Assembly: GCA_964057225.1 (NCBI GenBank)
Contig: OZ059899.1
Coordinates: 14,020,501-14,084,500, forward strand
Direction: 5' to 3'
Origin: Auanema rhodensis
Taxonomy: Eukaryota; Nematoda; Chromadorea; Rhabditida; Rhabditidae
DNA: 64,000 nt
Of the stretch, positions 26,048-38,308 are shown piece by piece (within the stretch, counting starts at the first letter, position 1; each line of letters begins with the position of its first letter). The notes under the pieces were generated by a model. The model had not been told where the DNA came from and ran no database searches. It was given only the letters and a program-made list of their open reading frames with translations. A program made the translations under genes and the position numbers.

Positions 26048-26177
26048 TCTGTGATGGCTATTGCTGGAACTGGAGAGTGGTTAAGACGGATAGTGATGGG
26101 GAACGGGATGAGGAACGAAAAACTTCTCAAGATAAAGAAAGAAAAGAATGAAAGAGATAAAGAGTGAGTGGGAGGGA
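26044..26177 (+). repeat. 134-bp dispersed repeat, copy B
   Basis: Second copy of the element at 12051-12184, same orientation, with two substitutions (G to A and A to G) over 134 positions. Here the (GA)n array (26002-26044) abuts the 5' side, whereas in copy A it lies on the 3' side. Confidence 0.9.
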
Positions 26178-28098
26178 AAGAACAGATACTGAGAGAATAA
26201 CCGAAAGTGATCATCATTACCTAATGACCAGAAGTAGTTGATGAGCAACAGGCCTACTCATCTTTCCACCCTCACAACCTCATTTCGTTTTGTCTTTTCG
26301 TTATCTCTCACCCTCTTTTCCACTCTCTCTTAACAAATCCTCTTTTCCCACAACATTCTTTCTCTCACCTTCTCTAGCCACATTTTTCTTTTCTCTCTCT
26401 CTTTCTCTCTCTCTCTTTATCGTTCTCTCTCTTTTTTCTTTTTCATTCGAACTTTATATCCTTGTCTCTCATAGCTGGTTGTAATATAGTTTGTGTTCGG
26501 TTCAACTACTATTGATTGTCTTGTTGTGTTGTCAATTTCGTCGTTCACGTCTCATTTTTTCCGATTTTAAAACAAAAAAATAGAGAAAAACCATTTAAAA
26601 ACACTAAATACATTTAAAGTTGTTGTTTTTATCAAAATATCCCTTTTTGCAACTTTTCGTTACAACTTGAGCTGATATGTCCGTTGTCATGCCCGTCTTC
26701 AAACAGTTCTTATTAGTCATCCTTCAGACATTTCATTTTCAATTTTAATTATATCATATAATAAATAATAATAAATTGTCCATAATATTGATTTTTCTTC
26801 CTTTTTTTATGGAAATATACCACTGATAAGACAGAGAGAGAGAGCGAGCGAGAAAGAGAGGGAAAATGAAAGGAAGAGAGAGAGAGAGGATATTGTTGTT
26901 TTACTAATGAGGTACTGCTAATCAGAATCACTGACTTCAGGCGCTTCAACAGCTTCAGTTAAGCATCAACAGCAGCACCGTTCTCATTTCGTTTTCTTTT
27001 TTTTTAACCAAATTTCGATCCATTTCTTTGAACTTTTTTTCTCCCAATTTCTCTATTTGTTCTTGTCTCTATGTTCATTTCTGTACAGCTTTCTATTGTA
27101 TATTTTCCAAATTAAACATTTATATTCTATGCTTTGATACACAAATATGAACAAACCTTACTATTACTACTGATTTTGGTCAGTTTCCCCCTCCCCTCAA
27201 CTAAAAAAAGGATTTGGTTCTTGTTTTTGAAATATTTTGTGCTTATTTTCTTCAATAATCTTTTCAAATATCACATAGTTAATGAATATTTCGTTTAATT
27301 TCTTATTTCTCTTCATATCTGTATTCTTCTTCTTCTTCGTTATCCATTCTGACCATTGTTTTAGTCTATTATTTTAGTTTTTCCTTATTCATCACTCATT
27401 TGATTGTATTTTCCGGTAGAATATGCCGGTCAATACAGCCATATTATCGTAAAACATTAAGAACATGAAAGATTTCAAGATCAAGAACTATACGATCAGA
27501 CGATAAACGTTCTCATCGGTTTTCCTCTTTCCTTCCTCTCTTTCTTCTTTCTTTCCACCTTACTCGTCACATCTTACCTGTCTTCTGTCCATCTTGGGTC
27601 AGAGGTCAGATCTGAATCGCTCACTTCAATTATTGTTTTTTTCTATTTTCTTACTGATTTTCTATTTTGATTTTTATTTCTATATCATTCCTACCCTTCA
27701 GTTCATTCTCATTTCATCCATTTTTCTGCTTTTTTCTTCTTCAAATAATTTCAAACAAAAAAAACTCATTTTTAACCTAAAAAAACGCAAAAGATGGGAT
27801 CAGAAAACGGCGACAAGGTTGACAAATTTGCGAAAGTATCATGCAGCAATGCGCATTTTCCCCCCCATTTTTCGTGAATCTCTAATAAATATTTCATGTA
27901 AACCTCGAAAAGATTATGATAATGAGTAGAAAAATAATAATATTATTGATTATTATGATAGAAAATGTATTTGATTTAGAATAAATTAAACTGTATCAAT
28001 GATTCTCATTTTCATTCATTCTATCTACGTCAATAACATCTGAAGGCTGCTGAATGTGAACAATATCAAAGAAGAGAAAGAAAGAGAGAGAGAGAGAC

Positions 28099-28141
<43 letters not shown>

Positions 28142-29403
28142 GGAAAAAGGTTGCCCTCATACTGAAACTATTGAGATTCGTTAGTTACATGAACATGAGA
28201 TGATGATGAAGCCTTACTATTGCTCTTGTCCTTGTCGCCTCTTATCCCTATCTTTCCTTTCCTTGTCCTCTCTCCTTTTATCTCTGCAGCTAATCCATCT
28301 CTTTTCATTTCTCTCTATCTCTTTACTCTCCTTACTCTTTCTCTTTCCCTCTATTCCGATGACCAGCTGGTGTGTACCAACGAATCGAATTGATTTCACA
28401 AGACTTTGTCGAGTTCGTTGCCGTTTTAGCTTGTTCATCCGCTTGTAATTTGAAGAATTTATCACCGTTTCTTTTTTTAGAAATATTGAATAGACATCTC
28501 TCAGTATTGTACATATCTCTCTGTCTCTTTCTTTCTCTCTCTCTCTCTCTCTCTCTTACTGTCGTTCCCGCTCTTTCTATCTCTTCATCACTACGTCTCT
28601 CTCTCTTTCTCTCTCTTTCTCTCTCTTTCTCTCCGGTACTCTTTTTCACGTTTCTTATTTAACAATAATTCATTATCTCTATCTCTCTCTATCTTATTTA
28701 ACTATATTTCTATAGTCTGTTTTCTTTTTTTTTCACGTAATTAGCATAATTTTCACGTAATTTCATAAAATCATTTTCATTTTTGGCTCATAAACTAACG
28801 GTTGTACATGGCCTACATGTTATTCAATTCTTCATTTATTTCGTAACCAAAAAAATGGTCTTCTTCATCTTCCTTCCTTCTGTCTTGCAAGAGATTCATG
28901 TTCCATTTTTCTATTTCCCTAAGAGAGAATCTCTCATATTCCCAAGAGACCAGAATGATCTGAAGCTGTCTCTCATCGTTGTCCTCGTTGTCGTTGTCAT
29001 TCCTTTTCATGTATGAAGCAAAAGCTTTTAATTGTCTTTTTCATTCATTCAATCTTAAATTTTCAATTTAATCTTTCATATACGTTTTCTATATATATAT
29101 TTCTATTCAAATATCATTAAATATCCATATAACTTGATCATATTCATTAGTTGTAACTGATATCGTTGTCTGTAGATCTGTGCTTCTGCTTTTCAGCTTC
29201 ATTCGTCCTTTTTTACTTCTCATTTTCTTTTCACAAAAGGTCTTTCCACATAAGATAACATCTTTTTTGCATCCAAAAGTCAAAATAGCATTCAAGATAA
29301 TTCTTCAAAAACGAATTTCATCATCATTCTCGTTGTTGGACCATATATGTATGTGTATGTACGTGAGCTCCAACGATGAGTTAACGAGAAACAGATCGAG
29401 AGC

Positions 29404-29437
<34 letters not shown>

Positions 29438-32336
29438 ATGAAAGAGAACAAAGTAGAGAGGGAATGAAGAGATGATATATAGAAGAGGCCAGCTGGCTGC
29501 TTGTCATCAGCACAACATCCTCTCATTCTCCTACTTACTCTTAGCTAGCTGACTCTCTGGCTATGAGTAATTCAATGGAAATTTCAAACAATTCTCCATA
29601 TTTGGTGAAATTTTTGTGAAAAAAAGACAAAAAAACGATAGATTTAAGGGTTTTCACAATAGCCAATGATGAAAAATCGTCTTTGCATGTTATTTCAACA
29701 CTTTTTGTCCTTTTAACATTGGTCGCTCAATAGATAAACAGCCATTGGACGAACACAATTGCAACTGCTGAGACACTGCTTCGTTGAGACTGAAGGGGAG
29801 AAAAAGAAAAAGTTCAGGATGGAGACAAGGCGGATAACGACGTCGGTTGCGGTGTATGTCGACGATTTGGACGTTGACGCTGTTGCCGTCATCGTCAACA
29901 TAGGCGACGTCCACGACGTACTCTAAGCGACTAGATCTGAAAGTGAGAGAGAGTCAGACAGTTAGACATAATGACTATTCAGTCAGTAAGAGAAATGAAA
30001 GCACACCGTTGACTTGAAGCGGCCATATTTGGTCTCGTAGCTGCTCTTCTTCATCAACATCATCATCTTGTTCTTCTTTCTCTTTCTCTCTCTCTCATTC
30101 TTTTTATATTTCTTTCACTGCATCGGCCTCAGCCCCATCACCCAAAATAGAACAATCAGCTTCTTCACGTCGTCATTTACTTGGCTTTTCCTTCAAAACA
30201 GTGTTGAAACAGTATTATGTTGTCCTTGTAAATCACGCAATCTCGTTGCTAAATATCCATACTTTACTGGTAAATCTCTCTCTCTCTTGCTTTCTCCCTC
30301 TCTCTCTCTCTGTCGTTTGTTCTCTTTGTTTCTTTCTAAATCTCCATCTCTCTTAGTACATCAGAATGCAAACATGTCTTTTCGATCAACATCATTCACC
30401 TGCTTTCAACCTCATTTCATCGTATGTTTCTTGTAACTCTTTTCAAATCTCTCGCCTTCATATGTATACATGTACATGTGTGTGTGTGTAAGTGCGTGTG
30501 CGTGTGTGTGTGTGTCGTATTCTAACTCATCTGATTCTGATTGTAGCCAGAAGAAGTAACAACATCACAATTGCCTGTTTTCTTCTTCATCTCCAACTTC
30601 TATTTCATCTCACCATCATCTATCCTCCTATACTATCTTTCATGTCATCCTTTCATTCTCGTATACTTCTCCTTTAATCCTCAACTTTCTCTCAAAAGAA
30701 CTTGTTTTTTCTTTTTTTTTTTTGGATTTTTCTCATTTCATATACGTATACATATATAAATATATTTATAAATATATATTTTTCAAAATAAATTAGAAAT
30801 AACAATTCTTTTTTTCTTTTTTCTTTTCAATTGAAACTTTTCTTCATTTTTTACACGACATATGCATGTCAACCATTGAGTATTTTCAACTTGTTCTGCT
30901 TTTTGATAACCTGATGCTTCATCTTATATTCAGCTTTACTATTCTCACTTTCTTCTATTTTATATTCTAAATTCAGAAATGGGAAAATCAGTACTTACGA
31001 CTTGAGTATATACAATTTTCTCTTCTTCTTCTTCTTCTGCTTCTGCTTCTGCTTCTTTCTTTTCCAACTTTTTTTCACAATATTCTCAGCTGAAAATAAA
31101 ATTTTTAAGCTTTCTTTTGAATATAAAATTTAATAATTATCTTCCAAACAAAACAATAAAATGTTCGAATGCTTCCTGATGCTTCCTGATGCTTAAGCGC
31201 CACCATATGGTCTACACACAGACACACTCACACACACACACATACAAGCCATATACAACAAACGCCCACCATCTATTAGGCTTTTGCTTATAAGCATCGA
31301 AACGTTTCAACCTGATAAAGGTTTTTCTCTCTCTCTTTATAAACCATATAACACCTTTATAAGTATATTATACAACCAAAATTTATTTATTGTCTATTTA
31401 ACTATCTATTCAAGTTTTATTTCTCAATTTTCTTCAATTTCTCTCAGCATTTGCCTTAATTTGCCTCTCTACAACCTCTCGTTATGTGTATGTAGTAGAA
31501 GGTTATCGATGTAGTTAGATGTATGTACAACATCGAAATTCTTCTTTTTTTTCTTTTTTTCATAATTATAGATTAAAATGTTTTTTTTTCTTCATTTTCA
31601 TATATACGAATATCTTTATATTCAATATAATTAGTATTTTCATATCGTTAGAAAGCGAATAAATTTCATTTATTAAAGATTTTCGTATGACATTTCCTTT
31701 TCTGAAAAAAAATTATTCCTTTTTCGTTCGACATATCTGCTTTTCGCTACTCATTTCATGTTTTTCAGGTATTTTTTCTAATCATTTTCTACCAATTTTT
31801 GAGGTCATTCATCTCTATAAAGAATAGAAGTAATAACTATATGGAAAAGAGAGAGAGAATTAGAGAGAGAGAGAGAGAGTGTGTGAGAGTTAGAGAAAAT
31901 TAGATTGAGCAGACGGCATTGCACAGCCCTTGTCGGTTAGCTGTCTCGTAGCACTACTGACCTCTTCAAGAGACAGCTGGTCACTTTTTCTCTTTGCTCT
32001 CTTATTCATATACATATACTAACCTTCTATTTCCTTTATTCTCTTCTAGCCAGGTTTAATCCGTTTATTGTAGAACCACCAATGCTTGTTTGCTGTTTCG
32101 TTTCTCTTTTCTCTTCAACCACAACCTCTTTACTTAGCTCTTGCTCTTCTACCCTCTGAATATCTATCAACTACCTTTCCCTCATTCTTCTCTTCTCCCT
32201 CTTACCTTCTCCTTTTCACTTCTCCGCCTATTTTCGTCACCCAAAACCTAAACCTGTCGACAGAAACGTGGTAGTACGTATATATCACATTCCACTCAAC
32301 CTTTATTTACCGCATATCGTTCATTTCCCTCTTCTC

Positions 32337-32340
<4 letters not shown>
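26178..32340. other. Upstream flank of the MAP1 gene, pyrimidine-rich on +
   Basis: CT-rich through most of its length, with GA islands near 26830-26890, 28081-28137, 29407-29433 and 31850-31880. GT/GC repeats occur at 30477-30515, and a CpG-rich patch at 29820-29935. A 10-bp unit (GCTTCCTGAT) repeats 2.5 times at 31170-31194. Possible 5'UTR exons cannot be separated from chance: for example a TTTTCCTTCAAAACAG acceptor-like site near 30200 and a gtaaat donor-like site near 30270. No coding exon is supported. Confidence 0.45.
31935..31982. other. Hairpin upstream of MAP1
   Basis: AGCTGTCTC (31939-31947) pairs perfectly with GAGACAGCT (31970-31978). Three wobble pairs and a G-C pair extend the stem to 13 bp if transcribed from +; the loop is 22 nt. 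It lies in a complex patch about 730 bp before the MAP1 start codon. Confidence 0.65.

Positions 32341-32404
<64 letters not shown>
32341..32404 (+). repeat. (CT)32 array upstream of MAP1
   Basis: A perfect 64-bp CT run about 310 bp upstream of the MAP1 start codon, on the coding strand. It could be promoter-proximal or lie in a 5'UTR or intron. GAGA-type factors bind such arrays in some animals; nothing here proves binding. Confidence 0.9.
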
Positions 32405-32408
<4 letters not shown>

Positions 32409-32713
32409 CGCTTTCAGGTGTTTGATGTAAAATAATTTTTTTTCTATACATTCATCAATCTATACTATATAGTATAGTATAACTGGTCAGCAGAAGACCA
32501 AACAATCACTTCTACCATCACCCATTGATCGTTGTAGTTTGTCTCAATCCTCATCCCTTTTAATACTAAAAAAAACCTTTTTTTCGGCATTTTTTCTTAT
32601 TATCATGGCGCCAAATTCAAAAAAAAAAATTTATTTGTATTTCTGATGTTAGTTTATGTTTGATTCGTCTTTATATAATTAATTGCAAACGGATTCTTCT
32701 CCTTAAAACTAAC

Positions 32714-35700
32714 ATGGAGCTTCAGATTGAGTGCAAGATGGCTAGCATTCCAGCCGGAGAAGAGCCACAAGCTTATGTTTTTGGCCCAGGTTTGAAACAT
32801 AAATTATATATTCTTAATTATATATATATATTTAAAGATTCCATTTTACTTGATTATACTGGAACATATATTCTTGTTGATGGATGTAACTCTGCACGTA
32901 GTTTCGTAAAAAATGTTAATAAAGTAAGTAAAACGTTTTCTTTTTTTTCTTTTGTTTCGTTGTAATTTTTTGAGAAAATCATATTATTTTAGGTTAGCGA
33001 AGTCATTTTATCCAACGTAAATGCATCAAGCTTGGCCTGTGTTGCTGAACAAGTTGATGTAAGTTGTTGAAGTTGTAAGCAGGGGTCGTAGTTAAATTCT
33101 CAGAAAATGACTTTTTTTCGTTATTTCCTCAAACTACGTGAGAGGGATAAAGGAGAAAGGGAAAGCAGAAAATAAAATAAAGAAGAAACTTAATTTCAAT
33201 TATAATTCTTATTTCAGAAAAATGTTCTGGCATATTCTGCTCTATCTAATTTGAAGGAAGCTGGAGCTGATGGAAGTATTCAAAGTGTGGCTCACAAAAT
33301 TCTGAAAGCTAGCCAAAAACCCGAAGCTAAATTACGATTTAACCCAAAATATGAGCCAGTATTATTAGATAAGGTACAGAATTTTATTGATTTTTTTTTT
33401 GCTGTTTTTGTTTCTTTTATAATTTTTAACAAAGAAAAATGTTTTAGAGAGGACATAACGAAGTTAAAATTCATGTTCTGGATGGGGGTCGTAAAGAATC
33501 TTTAGATGCCCTGGAAAAAGCTCTTATCAGTGGATCTGATTCTGATTTACACAACGTATTTTTTCTTTAACTATATGTATATAGTAAAATTCATTGTTAA
33601 AGGTTTCTATTCAACATGGTCTCATCTTTGTCCTTGTTTGGTCTGGCAAACATAATGAGCAGGTTAAGCGTGTATTATACACAGGTTTGTTATAATTATC
33701 TATATTTATTATATAATTAACATTGTTTTAGGTAATGCTCCTTATGATCGTCTTCTCCAAGCTTTAGAGAAAGCTTCTTCTCTTAATGTTATTGCTCGTG
33801 AGAGAGTTACTCCAGAGAATATGGCTGAACAGCCAATTGCCTCAGGCGTGTCTAAAGTTAAAGCTGTTGGTAGCTCTGCTACTGTCGTCTCTATGAAAGA
33901 TCGTCTGGCTGCTCAGAAGACTGGTGCAGCTGCTCCTACCAGAAGCAGCACTACCGGACGTTCTATAACACCTACCGGTACTGCTTCAAGCAGAAGACCA
34001 CCTACAAGCAGCGCTACTGGTCCTGCCTCCAGATCTACCAACAGATCTACAACGGCAACACCAACGGCAGCAGCCTCTCGACGTTCAGTGGTTGGAACTA
34101 CAACCACTTCTAGACTAACCTCTAAAGTAACTTTCTATTTATATTTCAACGTTCTAGTTACCTATTCTTATGTTTTAGCCAACAACATCAACCACTACTA
34201 CCAGCCGTTCAACTGCTACAGCATCGGCTCCATCCTCCAGAAACACTACCTTGAATGGTTCATCTAGAACCTCTACTACTACTACTACTACTACTGCCCC
34301 TAGAAAACCACCGTAAGCTGAACTTCTAATAAATAATTTTATTTTTTTTTTAGAACTGCAGCAACGGCCAAAACCGCTGCCACTGGTCCTACAACTCGAT
34401 CATCTGTACGAAGTGTTGCTGCTTCCTCAACCGCTGCTGCCCCACTAGCAAAGAAAGCTCCAATTCGTGGAACTACCGCAGCTGCTCCCGCACCCAAAAA
34501 AACTGGTTCAGCTTCTGCTCGTGGTGCTGCTTCAGTGCCAGCTCGTGGTGCACCAGCAAAGCCTGGACAAAAAACAGCGCCAGTACCAGTACCAGTATCT
34601 GTTCCAGCTCCAGTACCAGCACCAGCTCTCCCTGTTGAGGTTAGTTGCTTGTTTTTTGCTTTTCCCCACTTGTTTCCATTAACACATCTTTCACTAAAGT
34701 ATGATAAAGTGTTTTATTGTGAAGTTTGAAAAATCTAAAAACCAGCTTGGCAACCTATGCTAACACCTAAAACTGCCTGAAGTGCAGTGTTTTCCTAATG
34801 ACGCATGAGCATGATACACGACTTTCAAATGATTTGCGTGATTTATGTTTCATTTACCCTTAGGATTCGATCATATTCCTTGGAGAATACATTACCATCG
34901 ATGATAGCATTGACGCTAGATCCATCAAAGAACCTAATGTAGAAGCAAAGGTTTGATTTGATGCATTGATGACGCTGTTTTACGTGTTGTATCTTCTTCT
35001 AGACGACTATAAACGAGAATGAGATGACCGATATGCTTAAGTCATTAACCGTCACATCACCCAATAAAGAAACTGAAGATTCAGTTGTGATCCTTAACTC
35101 TGAATCTTATTCTGAGAATGAGAAGACGTCTGAAAAGCGTATTTCAAGCGATCAAGAGTCTAGCTCATCCATGATTATTCATGAAGATGCGCCAAAGAAA
35201 CCAGATGAAGAAGTCTCAAGCACACCATCTTCTGCTGAGGTTACTATGATCTTATGCAATGGAGATTCTGAAGCTAAGGAAACGAGTGTTTCTGAGGTTA
35301 AGGAATCTGCTGATTCTGATGTTAACGAATCCAATATCTCTGAAGTTAAAGAAGCTACTGATTCTAACACTTTGAATGCTTCTGAAACTGAGAAATCTTA
35401 TGATTCTGAGATTAAGGCCTCCAACGAGGTTGACGTTATTGAAATCGATGATTCTGACAACCATAATACCACGGCTAAAGAATCTAATGAATCTGAGGCT
35501 AAGGCTTTTAATGATTCTGAGTTCATTGATTCTGTTAGAGAATCTCCTGATTCTGCTACCAAGGAAAGCAATGAATCGAAAGCATGGGAGTCTGTTGATT
35601 CAACTACCAAGGAAATCAATGAGTATGAAGACAAGAGTTGCAATATCTCCGAGATTAAAGAATCCACTGATTCTGAAACCAAGGAAATGGATGATTCTCA

Positions 35701-38308
35701 CGATAACGAAGCTGCTGATACTACCGCAACCATTATCGATAATTCTGAATCCATTTATCCTGAAATAGTATCTTCTACTGTTGAACTTGTATCATCCGAT
35801 GACATCTATCCAGCTTCACGCGAAGATGTCGAACAAATTGCTCCAGCTCAGCTGTCAAATGAAGAGAAGAACGAAAGCTATGTGCCAATGAATTCCTTCT
35901 CTGCTGAAGCTGATTCTGAATCTCGTAACAATGATTCTACAGTATATCATAAGGATTCCGGCTACACGTCAATTGCTAATCTGTCTCAATCAGATGTTAT
36001 TGATTCAACCACAGCATTCATGAAGTTCAGAAACCCTCTTGATATATCAGATATCAAGAATTCATATTGTATGTTCAACGATACGGTTGTTTCCTCAACT
36101 GTTGATCCTCATAATGCTGCTATCGTCGGTGATATAACATGTGATAGTGTCTTAAATGAGACATTGGTTAGTTATATTAATTATATAATATTAATCAAAT
36201 ATTTAATTCAAAAAACATTTTATCTTACACAAACCTTCACAATATAATAAGCAAAGTTTTTATCCTATTTAACTACATTTACTATTTTTTCTTCTTCTGA
36301 ATAGTTACTGACGTATATTTTCAGGAGCCTCAAGAGCCACAGGTGCCACAGGTGCCACAAGAGCCTCAAGAGCCTCAAGAGCCTGGAACTAATGGTCTTC
36401 TTGATAACATCGAAGAGCCAGTTCGCCTTAGACGTATCAGCATGGACACTGATAAGATTGAGGAACAATTGGCCAACATGAACATTGAAGCTGCTGCTGA
36501 ACAGGTGAGACTATAACCAGTTTTCATTGAATTATATATTTCTTTTTTTCAAGATTTCTCAACCCATTATGGAAGCTGTTGCTGATGAGCTAGCCCGTGA
36601 AGCCATTGCTCCAGCTTTGGAAGAGCTACAAGCTTCAAGCCAAGAACAGAATGAAGTTCCTGTTATTGAAGAGCCAACTGCTCCAGCTCACGAAGAAGTA
36701 CATGCCCCAATCTCTGATGAGCCAACAGCTCCAATTTGCGAAGAAGTACAAGCTCCAGTTTCTGAAGAACCCGTATCTCATGATGTTGATGAGCCATCAG
36801 CTCCCGAAGAATCAGCCGCTCCAGTTGTCGAGGAACTAGCGGCACCAGTTAATGAAGAGCCAATAGCTCACGATTCCGAAGAGCCCACAGTTGAAACTGA
36901 GACAACTATAGAAGAGGAAAAGCTTTCGGTTGAAGAGCAGACTCGCAAGATTAGTCAACATCTGATTGAGACTGCTCCAACCGAGATTACATCTGCTTTG
37001 GCATCATCTATGATGGAAGGAATGATGAATGCTGCTGCTCATTTAGCTAGTAGTAGCCCTGTTAGTTACTAAAATATTTTATATTTTATGAAATTATGAT
37101 ATTACAGTTGAATGATTTGATTGAAATCGCTCATGAAGTCAAGGATGATGTTAAGGAAGGACTCAATAACAGTGAGCCGGTCAGTGATAAGGTGTGTGTT
37201 GCTTTTTGTGCTTCGTTGCAAGCGTCTCTGTGCGTGTGCTTGCATTGTATCGTTTCGATGCAGCTGCTGTTACATTCTCTGTCAACCTTTATATGGTCTC
37301 TAAGCACCCCAATTCTCACTAGTTAACGGCTTAAGGCATTAGCTACATTCTTATTCTCCAGCATTGTTAAGCTTGAAGTCTGAATCTAGCACATAGAAGC
37401 TTTAATCCACAAATTGTCAGAGAATTCATGAGAATCTGACATTCTGTGGTTGCGTTAATGATTGTATTGTGTGATGGACAATATATTTTCAGTTGATGGC
37501 TATGCAATCCAGATCGAGTGTTGTGTCGGCTCAACCAGAAGATGGAAATGTTGTCTATGAGCAGGTTCGATGAAACAAAACTTTTTGCAATGACGTCTAT
37601 GCTTCAGCCTGATCCCGTCATTGGCGACATTCTGGAGACTGTAGCTGCCGATTCTGAGCGTATAGATAACGATGCTGACAAGAAAAGTACCATCAACATC
37701 TTCGACACCAGCAGCTCCGTTCGTCAATACTGGACAGTAACTAACAGAGGTCGTCTGTTATACGCTGGTCTAGAACCATGTATAACAAGTTAAAAATTTC
37801 AGGAAATGGCCCATACTTGAAGAAGGAGCGCTACTTCGAGTTGACTACTGTACCTCATAGTGGAGATAAATGTACTTTGAAGAGTTTAGATGAAGCTTGT
37901 AACTATTTCCATTCAATTAGGTAAATATTGATTAGTTTAATGGTTAAAGAGAAAAATATATTAAGATCAAAGAACTACATTCTTGCCAGTGAAGATTTGC
38001 CAATGTACGTCTTGGAAGGCTGGCTTGAAGCCAAAAAGGGCTGGGGAAATCCAGGTTTGTAGACTGTTTTATCAAATTAATTGCTCACGAATATAATCTC
38101 GATAATTGAACAAATCTAATGTTCAGAAATGGCTACTGCTCTGATTCCTACCGTACCTACCACCTGCTTGTCAACATTCACAGAGAGTCACGCTGCTGAG
38201 CTTGCTGCTCAACACATGAGCATTCCTGCTCCAATCACGAATTCTCACATTACTGTACAATATGAGAGTGGACAAGAGAAATTCAATATAATTAGGCTGA
38301 AGTTGTAG
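32714..38308 (+). CDS. MAP1/Futsch-family microtubule-associated protein
   Basis: Microtubule-binding cytoskeletal protein, 1337 aa. Exons: 32714-32789, 32838-32923, 32993-33058, 33218-33373, 33448-33555, 33603-33684, 33732-34126, 34179-34312, 34354-34639, 34864-34950, 35003-36166, 36325-36504, 36554-37060, 37108-37191, 37493-37564, 37608-37749, 37803-37920, 37966-38054, 38127-38308; every phase closes. Residues 1-215 resemble the MAP1 heavy-chain N-terminal domain (ILVDGCNSARSF; LIFVLVWSGKHN; RVLYTGNAPYDRLLQALE). Residues 236-463 are basic and Thr/Ser/Ala/Arg-rich, a likely microtubule-binding part. Residues 493-880 are acidic with degenerate SExKESxDS repeats; 941-1110 have EEPTAP-type repeats. 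About 1195-1337 is the MAP1 light-chain C-terminal domain (NYILASEDLP, ALIPTVPT, SHITVQYE). The N-terminus is much shorter than in vertebrate MAP1, so an upstream exon may be missed; a second in-frame ATG lies at 32738. Family call firm; exact start uncertain. Confidence 0.88.
35003..36166 (+). other. MAP1 large acidic Ser-repeat exon
   Basis: A single 388-codon exon, roughly residues 493-880. The middle part (35260-35710) is built of 9-13 residue units around SEVKES, DSETKE and NESEAK, rich in Ser, Glu, Asp and Lys, with many acidic-context Ser sites of casein-kinase type. It is analogous in place and composition to the long repeat domain of Futsch and MAP1B but shares no exact repeat with them that I can see. 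Confidence 0.75.

Noticed and set aside
28200-28662. Antisense and sense open frames in a CT-rich block with a complex core at 28370-28470
   Set aside because: Frames are carried by CT repeats on both sides; the core has no homology I recognise.
34467-34682. Glutamine/leucine-rich frame inside MAP1
   Set aside because: Out-of-frame reading of the Pro/Val/Ala-rich MAP1 exon 34354-34639.
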